Shown here: one piece after another, positions 53,464 through 61,492 of the stretch
Layout of the letters: every line of letters starts with the position of its first letter
Numbering within the stretch: position 1 is the first letter of the stretch
Assembly: GCA_002698425.1 (NCBI GenBank)
Contig: NZXU01000100.1
Span: 46,063-110,062 of the forward strand
From: Ahrensia sp.
GTDB taxonomy: Bacteria > Pseudomonadota > Alphaproteobacteria > Rhizobiales > Rhizobiaceae
Direction of reading: 5' to 3'
Length of the DNA stretch: 64,000 bases
The notes under the pieces: generated by a model
Told to the model about the DNA's origin: nothing
Seen by the model: the letters and a program-made list of their open reading frames with translations, nothing else
The model's database searches: none
Position numbers and translations under genes: made by a program

Positions 53464-54003
53464 TCAGCGGAAGAGTTTCTCGATATAGTCGGCGCCGATC
53501 CCGACCTCGTCATAGTGCTTCTTGCACATGTCGATATACATGTGGACGTCGAAATAGCCGTCGGGTTCGCCGTTCTCGTCGAGCCAGATCAGCGGGCCGG
53601 TCACCTTGAAATGCACCTTCATCGGGTCGGGGTGATCATAGGCCACGAGCGTGTGCCCTTCGCCCGGCGTCTCGTAGATGAAGTCGCCCGCCGTCGCGAC
53701 CCAGTCATGCTCTAGGTAACCCCACTTGCCCGAAATCGTGTAGGCGAAGACCTCGTGCGGATGGTAGTGGCGATTGACCAGCCCGGCGCCCTTCGCCATC
53801 AGAACATCGCACCACATGTTGCGTTGCGGCGAGATCCAGATCGGTTTCGAAAACACCGTCTCGGAAAACGGCACGTAATAGCGCTCGTCGTCATCGGCGA
53901 TATTCGGGATGTAGACCTCGGGCAGGGCGTCGGGTTGGAACACCTTTTCGATCGGTTTGATACCGCGCCAAAACTCGTTCTGTGCTTCCTCAGCCATAGC
54001 CAT
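53464..54003 (-). CDS. Cupin protein, 2,4'-dihydroxyacetophenone dioxygenase-like (paralogue 2)
   Basis: The 179-residue cupin has RHYHPHE at 78-84 and His117 (GEGHTL), with the same frame of residues as paralogue 1 (DWVATAGDFIYETPGEGHTL against DWVARPGDFVYELPGAAHTL). It is likely an iron or other metal dioxygenase for a hydroxylated ketone. ATG 54003 follows AGGAGGA; the upstream frame to 54138 is rejected as it has no RBS and no similarity. Its upstream gap of 222 bases (54004-54225) holds a long-spaced inverted repeat. Confidence 0.78.
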   Translation of the reverse strand: MAMAEEAQNEFWRGIKPIEKVFQPDALPEVYIPNIADDDERYYVPFSETVFSKPIWISPQRNMWCDVLMAKGAGLVNRHYHPHEVFAYTISGKWGYLEHDWVATAGDFIYETPGEGHTLVAYDHPDPMKVHFKVTGPLIWLDENGEPDGYFDVHMYIDMCKKHYDEVGIGADYIEKLFR

Positions 54004-54066
54004 CTCAACTCCTCCTTTGATAGACCGTGCGGTGCGCGGAGCACCGGCAGAGCGAGGATCATAGGT

Positions 54067-54134
54067 GCATTGGCGTCTATAGGGATTGTCCCGACCGGAC
54101 GGAACGCCCGTCAAAACCGGACGCACGCCAATGC
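54067..54134. repeat. 10-bp inverted repeat arms 48 bases apart
   Basis: GCATTGGCGT (54067-54076) and ACGCCAATGC (54125-54134) are perfect reverse complements. They stand 64-131 bases upstream of the second cupin start codon. Widely spaced arms fit two operators bridged by DNA looping, or a large transcript stem. Confidence 0.45.
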
Positions 54135-54225
54135 GCAAGGACGCGCGGTTGCCGGTCTGCGCCCTTGCGATTGAAGCGGAAAATGTCTTCCGCGCATGCC
54201 TTGAGCCGGCGCGGAAGGCGAGGCC

Positions 54226-55824
54226 TCAGGCGTTCAGCGATTCCTTTCCGGTGATGAAACGCGCACCGCGTTCGGCGATCATCATCGTCGGCGCGTTGGT
54301 GTTCCCCGAAACGAGGCGCGGCATGACCGAGGCGTCGCAGACGCGCAGCCCCTGAACGCCTTTGACGCGCAGCTCGTTGTCGACCACCGCCATCCGGTCG
54401 CTGTCCGGCCCCATCTTGGCCGTGCCGACCGGGTGAAACACGGTTTTCGCGGTTTGGCGGACGAAATCCCGCAGCGCGTCGTCATCCTTTTCGACGCCGG
54501 GTTCCGGCAGGGCGCGGCGCTTGACGAGTTTCGCCAGCGACGGCGCCTCGAGGATCTCGATGCCCTTCTTGACGCCGCGCACCAGCACTTCGAGATCTTC
54601 CGGATCGGAAAACGAGCCGGCGTCGAACAGGGCCGGGTCCTTCGAATTGGCCGACCGGAGCTTGATCGTGCCGCGCGATCGCGGCCGCAGGAAGCAGGGT
54701 CCGATGGCGATGCCGTGTTCCTCGATCGGCGGACGGTCGGCCCAGCCCACCATGAACGGAAGCACATGGAACTGGATATCCGGCAGCCCCGCATCCGATA
54801 CATCGGCAAAACCGCCGCATTCCACGACATTGGAGCACAATATGCCGGTCTTTGTCGCGAGATACTGGAGCATGTGGAAGGCGGCCTTCAGGCCCTTGTC
54901 TTCCCGGTAGATCGAGATCGGATCGCGGGTGACGCCCTGCACGGTGGACTCGAGGTGATCCTGATAGTTCTCGCCGACACCCGGCAGATCGGAGACGACC
55001 TCGATCCCGTGGCCCTTCAGATGTTCGGCGTCGCCGACGCCCGACAGTTGCAGCAGCCTTGGCGTCTCGATGCCGCCCGCGCACAGCACGACCTCTCCGG
55101 CCGCCTTGTATTGGGTGCCGTTTTCCAGTTCCACGCCGACCGCGCGAGTGCCCTCGAACAGGATTCGCGCCACGCGCGTTTCCGTCATGATCGTCAGGTT
55201 CGAACGGCCTTCCGCCGGGCGCAGGAAAGCTTCGGCCGCCGACCACCGCTTTCCGTTATGCGTCGTGGTCTGGTAGAAGCCGGCGCCTTCCTGGATGCGC
55301 CCGTTGAAATCGGGGTTGTAGGGCAGGCCGGTCTCCTGCGCCGCCCGCACGAAGGCCCGGCTCAGCGGATGGTGAAACCCCGTTTCCGACACATGCAGCT
55401 CGCCCTCCGTGCCGTGGAACTCGCCGGCATGCTCCATGTTGTTTTCGAGGTCGCGGAACACTGGCAGGACGTCCGAATAGGCCCATCCGCGGTTTCCGTC
55501 CTGCGCCCAGCCGTCATAGTCCTGCGACTGGCCGCGAATGTAGATCATCGCGTTGACCGAAGAGCCGCCGCCGATCACATTGCCCTGGATCACGATCGAC
55601 GGCCGGCCGTTCACTCTGTCCGATGGTTCACCGACATACGCGACAACGTCCTTGCCCTGCTCGATGACCTTGAAGAATGTCGCAGGGATCTTGATCCAGC
55701 GATTGTCGTCGCGGCGGCCGCTTTCGATCAGCAGGACCCGCGAGGCGCCATCCTCCGAAAGCCGGTTCGCCATCACGCAGCCCGAAGAGCCGCCGCCGAC
55801 CACGATATAGTCGAACTGTTCCAT
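54226..55824 (-). CDS. GMC family FAD-dependent alcohol oxidoreductase (choline dehydrogenase-like)
   Basis: The 532-residue flavoprotein begins FDYIVVGGGSSGCVMANRLSEDG (FAD site), carries GNVIGGGSSVNAMIYIRGQ (signature 1 zone) and ends with HPVGTAKMG and NTNAPTMMIAERGARFI. The His of HPVGT is the catalytic base. It oxidises a primary alcohol to an aldehyde, passing electrons to a quinone or O2. ATG 55824 is chosen; the extension to 55896 overlaps the aldehyde dehydrogenase gene. It is 10 bases behind that gene, which suits alcohol-to-acid oxidation. Confidence 0.9.
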   Translation of the reverse strand: MEQFDYIVVGGGSSGCVMANRLSEDGASRVLLIESGRRDDNRWIKIPATFFKVIEQGKDVVAYVGEPSDRVNGRPSIVIQGNVIGGGSSVNAMIYIRGQSQDYDGWAQDGNRGWAYSDVLPVFRDLENNMEHAGEFHGTEGELHVSETGFHHPLSRAFVRAAQETGLPYNPDFNGRIQEGAGFYQTTTHNGKRWSAAEAFLRPAEGRSNLTIMTETRVARILFEGTRAVGVELENGTQYKAAGEVVLCAGGIETPRLLQLSGVGDAEHLKGHGIEVVSDLPGVGENYQDHLESTVQGVTRDPISIYREDKGLKAAFHMLQYLATKTGILCSNVVECGGFADVSDAGLPDIQFHVLPFMVGWADRPPIEEHGIAIGPCFLRPRSRGTIKLRSANSKDPALFDAGSFSDPEDLEVLVRGVKKGIEILEAPSLAKLVKRRALPEPGVEKDDDALRDFVRQTAKTVFHPVGTAKMGPDSDRMAVVDNELRVKGVQGLRVCDASVMPRLVSGNTNAPTMMIAERGARFITGKESLNA

Positions 55825-55834
55825 GGCCCGCCCC

Positions 55835-57241
55835 TTAGCTGTAGACGACCTGGATGTCGGTATATTCCGCGAGACCTTCCTCGCCGAACTCGACACCCAG
55901 CCCGGAGGACTTCACGCCGCCAAAGGGGGCATTCGGCTGGATCGCGCCGTGCTTGTTGATCCACACCGAACCGCACTGCATCCGCCGCGCGATCTCCTTC
56001 GCCTTTCCGATATCCTTGGACCAGACCGATCCGCCGAGGCCGTTCTCGCTGTCGTTGGCCAGCGCGATGACTTCGTCGATATCGGAATATTTGATGATCG
56101 GTAGGGCCGGGCCGAATTGCTCCTCGGCGACGAGCGGGTCGTCCTGGGTAAGGTCGGCAATGATGGTCGGCGCGAAATAGAGGCCTTCCCCGGGTTCGCC
56201 CCCCAGCAGTACGCGCCCTTTCGTCTTGGCGTCGTCGACCAGCCGCTTCACCTTGTCGAACTGCATCTGGTTGGCGATTGGCCCGAGGACGGAACTCTCG
56301 TCCTGGCCGTCCCCGACGGGGATGTTGCGCGCATACTCCACCAGCGCGTCGCACACCTCGTCATAGACGTCCTCATGGACGTAGAGACGCTTCATGGCGG
56401 CGCAGGTCTGGCCGTTGTTGATGAAGCCGCCCCAGAACAGGCCTTCGGCGATCTGCTTGGGATCGACATCCGGCAGCACGATGCCGGCGTCGTTGCCGCC
56501 AAGTTCGAGCGTCAACCGCTTCATGGTCTCGGCCGCGGTCATCATGACCTTCTTGCCGGTGTCGATCGACCCGGTGAAGACCATCTTGCGAATATCGGGA
56601 TGCGCGGACATCGCCGCGCCGATATTGTGAAGCTGGTCGTCCGACGCGATGGCGTTCACGACGCCGGCGGGCAGCACCTCGTTCATGATCTCGACCAGTC
56701 GCAGCGTGGACAGCGGCGTATGGGGCGAGGGCTTGATGACGACGGTGTTGCCGGTCCGCACGGCCGGCAGGATGTGCCAGACGGCGATCATCACCGGCCA
56801 GTTCCAGGGCGTGATCGAGCCGACGACGCCGACCGGATTGCGATACATCTCGATCCGGCCTTCATTATTGTCCTGCAACACCTTCATCGGCAGCGAGAGC
56901 CCGGCCGTGTAGCCGGCCCAGGCCTGCGCGCCGCCCAGTTCGAAACGCGATCCCAGCCCGTTCAGCGGCTTGCCCTGTTCCCGGGTCAAGAGGAGGGCGA
57001 GTTCCTCGGCATGCTCGCCGATCTTCGCGGCCACCGCCTCGCATGCGGCCGCCAGTTCGGCGTCCGTCTTCTTCGACCATGTTTCGAAGGCTGTCTTCGC
57101 CGCCGCGACGGCCGCGTCGAGATCGGCCTGGGACGCATTCGGCGCTGTGCCGACGACTTCCCCGGTGGACGGGTTCGTGACGTCGAAGCTGGCGGCTGCG
57201 TCGGCGCGGACGCCATTGATGATCATTCCCATGTCGGACAC
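55835..57241 (-). CDS. NAD-dependent aldehyde dehydrogenase
   Basis: The 468-residue enzyme has the general-base Glu246 (TLELGGND), catalytic Cys280 (NNGQTC) and TPWNWPVMI for NAD contact. It oxidises an aldehyde to a carboxylate. The start is GTG at 57241 just behind GGGAGGAG; ATG at 57232 is an alternative. It forms a leftward pair with the GMC gene and is divergent from the second AraC gene. Confidence 0.92.
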   Translation of the reverse strand: MSDMGMIINGVRADAAASFDVTNPSTGEVVGTAPNASQADLDAAVAAAKTAFETWSKKTDAELAAACEAVAAKIGEHAEELALLLTREQGKPLNGLGSRFELGGAQAWAGYTAGLSLPMKVLQDNNEGRIEMYRNPVGVVGSITPWNWPVMIAVWHILPAVRTGNTVVIKPSPHTPLSTLRLVEIMNEVLPAGVVNAIASDDQLHNIGAAMSAHPDIRKMVFTGSIDTGKKVMMTAAETMKRLTLELGGNDAGIVLPDVDPKQIAEGLFWGGFINNGQTCAAMKRLYVHEDVYDEVCDALVEYARNIPVGDGQDESSVLGPIANQMQFDKVKRLVDDAKTKGRVLLGGEPGEGLYFAPTIIADLTQDDPLVAEEQFGPALPIIKYSDIDEVIALANDSENGLGGSVWSKDIGKAKEIARRMQCGSVWINKHGAIQPNAPFGGVKSSGLGVEFGEEGLAEYTDIQVVYS

Positions 57242-57312
57242 GGGCTCCTCCCTTGTGAATTTCCTCCATTGTCAGTCCTAACAGGAGGGGACGCCACCGC
57301 TCTTGGTGTTTC

Positions 57313-57344
57313 GCGACAGCATGCTTGGACGCTGGCGACAAAGC
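57313..57344 (+). promoter_or_regulatory. 22-bp-spaced direct repeats between aldehyde dehydrogenase and AraC genes
   Basis: GCGACA occurs at 57313-57318 and 57335-57340, 22 bases apart, about 70-97 bases from either start codon. The spacing fits an AraC-family tandem site for auto-control and for the divergent operon. The rest of the 168-base gap (57242-57409) has no further gene. Confidence 0.35.
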
Positions 57345-57409
57345 GTGCCGCGCCCGGCCGGAGCGAGCCGTGCGCGATCCCGGTTGAAAACTGCCGCCAG
57401 CGCGTCACA

Positions 57410-58360
57410 ATGGGCGCCATGCTGACCCTTGTTCTTCCCGGCGAACTCGCCGTCGACCAGTTCCAGTCGCGCCTCCGGGAGGTTTGCGGCCTGTTCCGGG
57501 CCGAGCCGACCAAGGGGCAGGACAGGGTCAATGGCTGCATTCTCCTTGAGGAGCGCGCCGGCATCGAGATGGCGCATATCGCCAAGGACTTGCAGAAGGT
57601 TCGGCGCTCCGCCGAGGATTGCCGCCGGGACGACGGCGAGCACTTCTTCCTGGTGGTCCAGGAAGAGGGCCGGGCGCTCATGGCGCAGCAGGATTCGGCG
57701 CGCATGATGAACCCGGGCGACATGTTCCTGATCGACAGCGCCAAGCCGTCCGAATTCGCCTTCTTCGGCAATTACGGCCGCCAGCTGTCGATCCACCTGC
57801 CGCGCAGCGAGATGCGGGAGCGCTTCGGCGAGAACATCCGCAGCGGCCTGTTCCTGTCGCGCAACGACTATACGGCGCTCGCCATCACCTCGGTCCTTGC
57901 CAAGGCGCTGTCGTCGGACAGTTCACCGCAACAGAACGGCTATCTCAGGGAATCCTTGTTCGGCCTCTTGGGCGTCATGCTGCATGAGCGCGAAGGGCGC
58001 GAAAGGCTGCTCCAGATCGAGGCGGACATGGGCGGCGCGCAGCTCCTGAAACAGGGCATGGCCTATATCGATGCGCAGTTCGACCGCTGCGACCTGACGG
58101 TCAGGGACATCGCGTCGGACCTGCGCGTCTCGACACGGCAATTGCAGCGGGCCTTCTCGCTTATGGGTACGTCGCCGACCGATTACCTGGCCCAGAAACG
58201 GCTCGAGCGGGCCTGCCAGATGCTGCTCGACCGCCGGCAGGGCCGGAACGACATGCTGATCTCGACGATCGCCTTTGCCTGCGGCTTCAGCGACATCTCC
58301 AATTTCAACCGCCAGTTCCGCCGCGCCTTCGGCTGCGCGCCCGGCATGTACGGACACTGA
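57410..58360 (+). CDS. AraC family transcriptional regulator (FeaR-like)
   Basis: The 316-residue protein has an N-terminal AraC-binding-2-type region and a C-terminal HTH pair: LTVRDIASDLRVSTRQLQRAFSLMG and ISTIAFACGFSDISNFNRQFRRAFGCAPGMYG. It probably activates the divergent aldehyde dehydrogenase-GMC pair. ATG 57410 is used; the same frame is open far upstream but that stretch is antisense to the aldehyde dehydrogenase gene. It ends 55 bases before the convergent ferredoxin gene. Confidence 0.86.
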   Translation: MGAMLTLVLPGELAVDQFQSRLREVCGLFRAEPTKGQDRVNGCILLEERAGIEMAHIAKDLQKVRRSAEDCRRDDGEHFFLVVQEEGRALMAQQDSARMMNPGDMFLIDSAKPSEFAFFGNYGRQLSIHLPRSEMRERFGENIRSGLFLSRNDYTALAITSVLAKALSSDSSPQQNGYLRESLFGLLGVMLHEREGRERLLQIEADMGGAQLLKQGMAYIDAQFDRCDLTVRDIASDLRVSTRQLQRAFSLMGTSPTDYLAQKRLERACQMLLDRRQGRNDMLISTIAFACGFSDISNFNRQFRRAFGCAPGMYGH

Positions 58361-58415
58361 CTGCCGGGGCGGGAGGGCTTGCACAGATCCGGATCGCCGG
58401 GCCCGGGCTTTATCG

Positions 58416-58739
58416 TCAGCCCTGCGGAACAATCAGGCGCACGCCGTCCAGGTCCCTGGACATGACCAACTGGCAGCTCAGGCGGCTGTTCGCCTGCCTT
58501 TCGCTCTCCGCGAAATCCAGCATGTCGTCTTCGATGTCGGACCGAGGCGGTACCTTGTCCGCGCGCTCGTCATCCAGGATGACGTGACAGGTCGCGCAGG
58601 ACGCAGCACCCCCGCATTCGGCGATGATGCCGGGCACATCGTTACGCACGGCCGCTTCCATGAGTGTCATTCCGTGTTCGACCTCGGCCGTAACGGTCTC
58701 GCCATTCGCGCAGGTCCATGTGACGGTTCCGGAACTCAA
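58416..58739 (-). CDS. [2Fe-2S] ferredoxin, P450 redox partner
   Basis: The 107-residue adrenodoxin/putidaredoxin-type protein has cluster Cys at 42, 48, 51 and 89 (CGGAASCATC and SCQL). It passes single electrons to the P450 upstream. The start is a TTG at 58739 that overlaps the P450 TGA (AATTGA), with GGAG 8 bases upstream; this gives the normal family length. An ATG at 58796 in frame would extend it by 19 unrelated residues. No ferredoxin reductase is encoded nearby. Confidence 0.85.
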   Translation of the reverse strand: MSSGTVTWTCANGETVTAEVEHGMTLMEAAVRNDVPGIIAECGGAASCATCHVILDDERADKVPPRSDIEDDMLDFAESERQANSRLSCQLVMSRDLDGVRLIVPQG

Positions 58740-59980
58740 TTTCCAAGCTCCACCAGCAATTGATGTGGCCCGCGAAAACTCAGCGATTCGTTCCACTCGA
58801 GTTCTTGTTCGTCGACTAGTCGCATCTCGGGGAAGGCGGCCGTGAGTTCCTCAAGCACGATCTTGAGTTCGATGCGCGCCAGCGGGCCGCCGATGCAGAA
58901 ATGCTCGCCGTAACCGAAGGCGATATGGCTGCGTGCATTCTTGCGCTCTGCATCGAAGGTTTCGGGATCCTCGAAAACGGCCTCGTCATGGTTGGCTGAC
59001 GCCAGGCAGATCAGCATCGGGGCGTTTTCGGGAATCTGCGTGCCCCGGATTTCGACGGGACGGGTCGTGCGGCGCCGCCACGCGACAACGGAGGACGCGA
59101 AGCGCAGTCCTTCCTCGACCGCTTGCGGGATAAGCGAGGGATCGGCCACCAGCTTGTCCCATTGTTCCCTGTTGCGCATCAGTTCGATGATGATGTTTCC
59201 GGCCGCATTCGTCGTGGTCTCGTGCCCCGCGAACAGGAGCGCGAAAAGCATCGACTGGATCTCCCGGAGCGACAGCACGGAATCGTCGCCATTGCGCTGT
59301 TCGAGCAGGTAGGAGGGATAGTCGTCGCCCGGATTTTCGAGGCGATCCTCGACGATGCCGCCGGCGAAGTTCCAGAACGCCAGAAGTTCCTCGCCGGCGG
59401 CGATGCGTTCCGCCTCGCTCAGGCGTCCCCAGACCAAAGCCAGCCTGTTCGTGCCCCATGCCTTGAGCTGACGGGGGTCGAGGCCGGACTCGCCGAAAAG
59501 CAGGAAGATGACGCGCGCCGGGAATTCGTAGGTCAGGGAATCGACCAGGTCGACGACGCCTTTTCCCTTCATGTCGGCGATATATCCGCGCACCATTTCG
59601 CGCATGTCCTCCTCCAGCGTGAGATAGGTGCGGATATTGAGATATCGCGCCGCGATTCCGCGGATGCGCGCATGTTTCGGAGGGTCGCAATCCGGATGGA
59701 CCTTCTCCGGACCGAAGCCGCTGTCCTTCAGAAACCGGACCAGTTCGTCCGGATACGGATTGACCGGCTGCAGCGCGATATCGGCGGAGAACGTTGCCGG
59801 ATCGCGCAGGATTTCCAGGATGTCCTCATGGCGGGTCACGACCCAGTATCCGATCTCCTCGTTGAAGAAGACCGGGCATTCCCTCCGGGCGCGGCTGAAG
59901 AACTGGTATGTTCCCGGATGTTCGAAAGGCTTGTGGTCCCGCGCCATCGGGCAGGACGCTGCTTTGGCTTGTGCCGACAT
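58736..59980 (-). CDS. Cytochrome P450
   Basis: The 414-residue soluble bacterial P450 has the I-helix AGHETTT (O2 activation), the K-helix ExxR (EEGLR) and the haem-binding FGYGEHFCIGG with Cys362 as the thiolate ligand. It hydroxylates a hydrophobic substrate with two electrons from the ferredoxin gene that follows. ATG 59980 is selected because GGAGGAG precedes it; ATG 60007 has none. Upstream lies a palindromic operator shared with the TetR gene (60059-60076). I cannot name the CYP family. Confidence 0.93.
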   Translation of the reverse strand: MSAQAKAASCPMARDHKPFEHPGTYQFFSRARRECPVFFNEEIGYWVVTRHEDILEILRDPATFSADIALQPVNPYPDELVRFLKDSGFGPEKVHPDCDPPKHARIRGIAARYLNIRTYLTLEEDMREMVRGYIADMKGKGVVDLVDSLTYEFPARVIFLLFGESGLDPRQLKAWGTNRLALVWGRLSEAERIAAGEELLAFWNFAGGIVEDRLENPGDDYPSYLLEQRNGDDSVLSLREIQSMLFALLFAGHETTTNAAGNIIIELMRNREQWDKLVADPSLIPQAVEEGLRFASSVVAWRRRTTRPVEIRGTQIPENAPMLICLASANHDEAVFEDPETFDAERKNARSHIAFGYGEHFCIGGPLARIELKIVLEELTAAFPEMRLVDEQELEWNESLSFRGPHQLLVELGN

Positions 59981-60058
59981 TGTGTCTCCTCCAACTGCCG
60001 AGCGCACGCGCTCTTTCCTCTCCAGCGCTCTAAATCATGATCGCTCGGAAATCAACTT

Positions 60059-60076
60059 ACAAGCATATCTCCTTGT
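60059..60076. promoter_or_regulatory. TetR-type operator upstream of the P450 operon
   Basis: ACAAGCATATCTCCTTGT matches the site at 61373-61390 in 14 of 18 bases, including the left ACAAGCA arm. On the minus strand a -35-like TTGTAA overlaps its edge, about 17 bases from a -10-like CATGAT, so binding would block transcription of the P450 gene. Confidence 0.6.
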
Positions 60077-60197
60077 TTTTATCAGCGCGAGGCCGGTCAT
60101 GGCCGGCCGCCGTTGTCGGATTTGCGCTTCGCGCGACATGATCGATGGGATTGGTCGAGCAGGAACGAACCTGCATTGGGCCACCGGGTCGGGGGGA

Positions 60198-60224
60198 AAG
60201 AAGGCGGCGCACGGCCGCCTTCTT
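60198..60224 (-). terminator. Hairpin terminator of the lone TAXI gene
   Basis: AAGAAGGCGGC (60198-60208) pairs with GCCGCCTTCTT (60214-60224), an 11-bp stem beginning 22 bases past the stop codon on the minus strand. The T-rich arm stands in for a T-run. Confidence 0.6.
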
Positions 60225-60246
60225 CGCTTTGCATTGGCCGGCGCGC

Positions 60247-61215
60247 TTACTCGGCGGAGGTCTTCTCGACGCCGCGCTCTTCGAAAAATGCGACGGCGCC
60301 CGGATGATATTGCACACCCGGATAGTCCTTGTAGGCCGTCTCCACGTCGAGGGCCCTGAAGAGCGGATACGCCTTCACCAACGCCTCCTTCTCGTCGAAG
60401 ATGACGCTGAGAAGTTTCTTGACCTGCTCGTCCGGCACGTGAGCGCCCGCCAGAAGCACATGGTCCCAGGTCACGAACATCATCGGCTCCTTGACGCCGA
60501 CCCGCACGGGCGCGGGCTGTACCTCGCTGAAATAGAATGCCGGCCGCACGGCCCGGATTTTGGCGAGGGTCTCTTCATTGGCGTCGACCGTCAGGAACCG
60601 GACTCCGCCAACCGTGGCGTCGACTTCTGCGACCTTCGGCCCGCCGACGGCGAAGAAGGCGCTGTCCACCCGGCCCGAGGCCATGTCGTCCGATCCGCGG
60701 ATGAGTTCCGGGACCGGCACCTTCTTGACATCGTCCCAGGTCAGCCCGTCCGCCGCCAGGATCGCGGTGATATGCGAATTGGCTAGCGGAAAAGCATCCC
60801 AGCCGGATGGAACGCTGTGTCCTTTCAGGTCGCCGACCCGGGTCATTCCGGAGCTTTCCTTCACATAAAGGCCGATCGGAAAGGGATTGATCCGCGCGAC
60901 GACCCGAAGGTTCGTCATCGCCTCGGAATAGCCATTGGTGCCGGTCGCGGCCGAAATGACATCGTTGATATCGTTGACCGCGAATTCGGCGTTTCCGTCA
61001 TTGATCACCTGGTGGAACTGCGAGCTGCCGCCAAACGGCTGGACGACCAGCGACATGCCGGCGACCTCGCGCGCCTTTCCGGCGATGACCGTCGACATGG
61101 TGTTGCCGACCGAGCCCTGCGGCAGGCTGGCGAAAGCCATGACCTGGGCGGCCACGGGCGCCGCCATGCAACACGCCAGCAGCGCTCCGGCGAAAATTGT
61201 CTTGAGCTGTTTCAT
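60247..61215 (-). CDS. Lone TAXI family TRAP solute-binding protein
   Basis: The 322-residue protein has a signal peptide (MKQLKTIFAGALLACCMAAPVAA) and a TAXI domain, from MAFASLPQGSVGNTMSTVIAG to AFFEERGVEK. It is divergent from, and shares an operator with, the TetR gene. GGAGGAAAA precedes the ATG. No TRAP permease is adjacent, so it may use the permease elsewhere or act as a sensor. It differs clearly from the TAXI protein at 18011 (only general fold similarity). Confidence 0.85.
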   Translation of the reverse strand: MKQLKTIFAGALLACCMAAPVAAQVMAFASLPQGSVGNTMSTVIAGKAREVAGMSLVVQPFGGSSQFHQVINDGNAEFAVNDINDVISAATGTNGYSEAMTNLRVVARINPFPIGLYVKESSGMTRVGDLKGHSVPSGWDAFPLANSHITAILAADGLTWDDVKKVPVPELIRGSDDMASGRVDSAFFAVGGPKVAEVDATVGGVRFLTVDANEETLAKIRAVRPAFYFSEVQPAPVRVGVKEPMMFVTWDHVLLAGAHVPDEQVKKLLSVIFDEKEALVKAYPLFRALDVETAYKDYPGVQYHPGAVAFFEERGVEKTSAE

Positions 61216-61372
61216 TTTTCCTCCACTCGATCTCTGGTGCCAGGCCGGTTTCGACCTCGCGATGAATTGTTCTGGACGGGTATCTTCGGCGCCGTCCTTC
61301 TCCCTGAACGCCGGGAGCGGACGCCAGAACCGCGCTCTTCTGCATAGCTTCGGGCATCGCGAATCGCAACAA

Positions 61373-61390
61373 ACAAGCAGACATGCTTGT
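61373..61390. promoter_or_regulatory. TetR-type operator between TAXI and TetR genes
   Basis: ACAAGCA-GACA-TGCTTGT is a 7-4-7 perfect inverted repeat 103 bases upstream of the TetR start, in a 277-base divergent gap that holds no other gene. It agrees with the site upstream of the P450 gene at 14 of 18 bases. Confidence 0.65.
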
Positions 61391-61492
61391 AAATTAACCG
61401 CCTGCATCCGATCGCCGTGCCGAGACAAGCGGCGGGTTCATTGGTACGAACCGGAGCGTATGCGACTTTCCCGAAGGGATCCGGAGGCCAGG

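Noticed and set aside
57313..57330. A third TetR operator near CATGCTTGG.
   Set aside because: Only the right half agrees with the operator; the left half (TCGCGACAG) does not, so it is not counted in the regulon.
56117..57409. A frame continuing upstream from the second AraC gene (as far as 56117).
   Set aside because: It is antisense to the aldehyde dehydrogenase gene and lacks similarity to AraC proteins; the regulator length fits a start at 57410.
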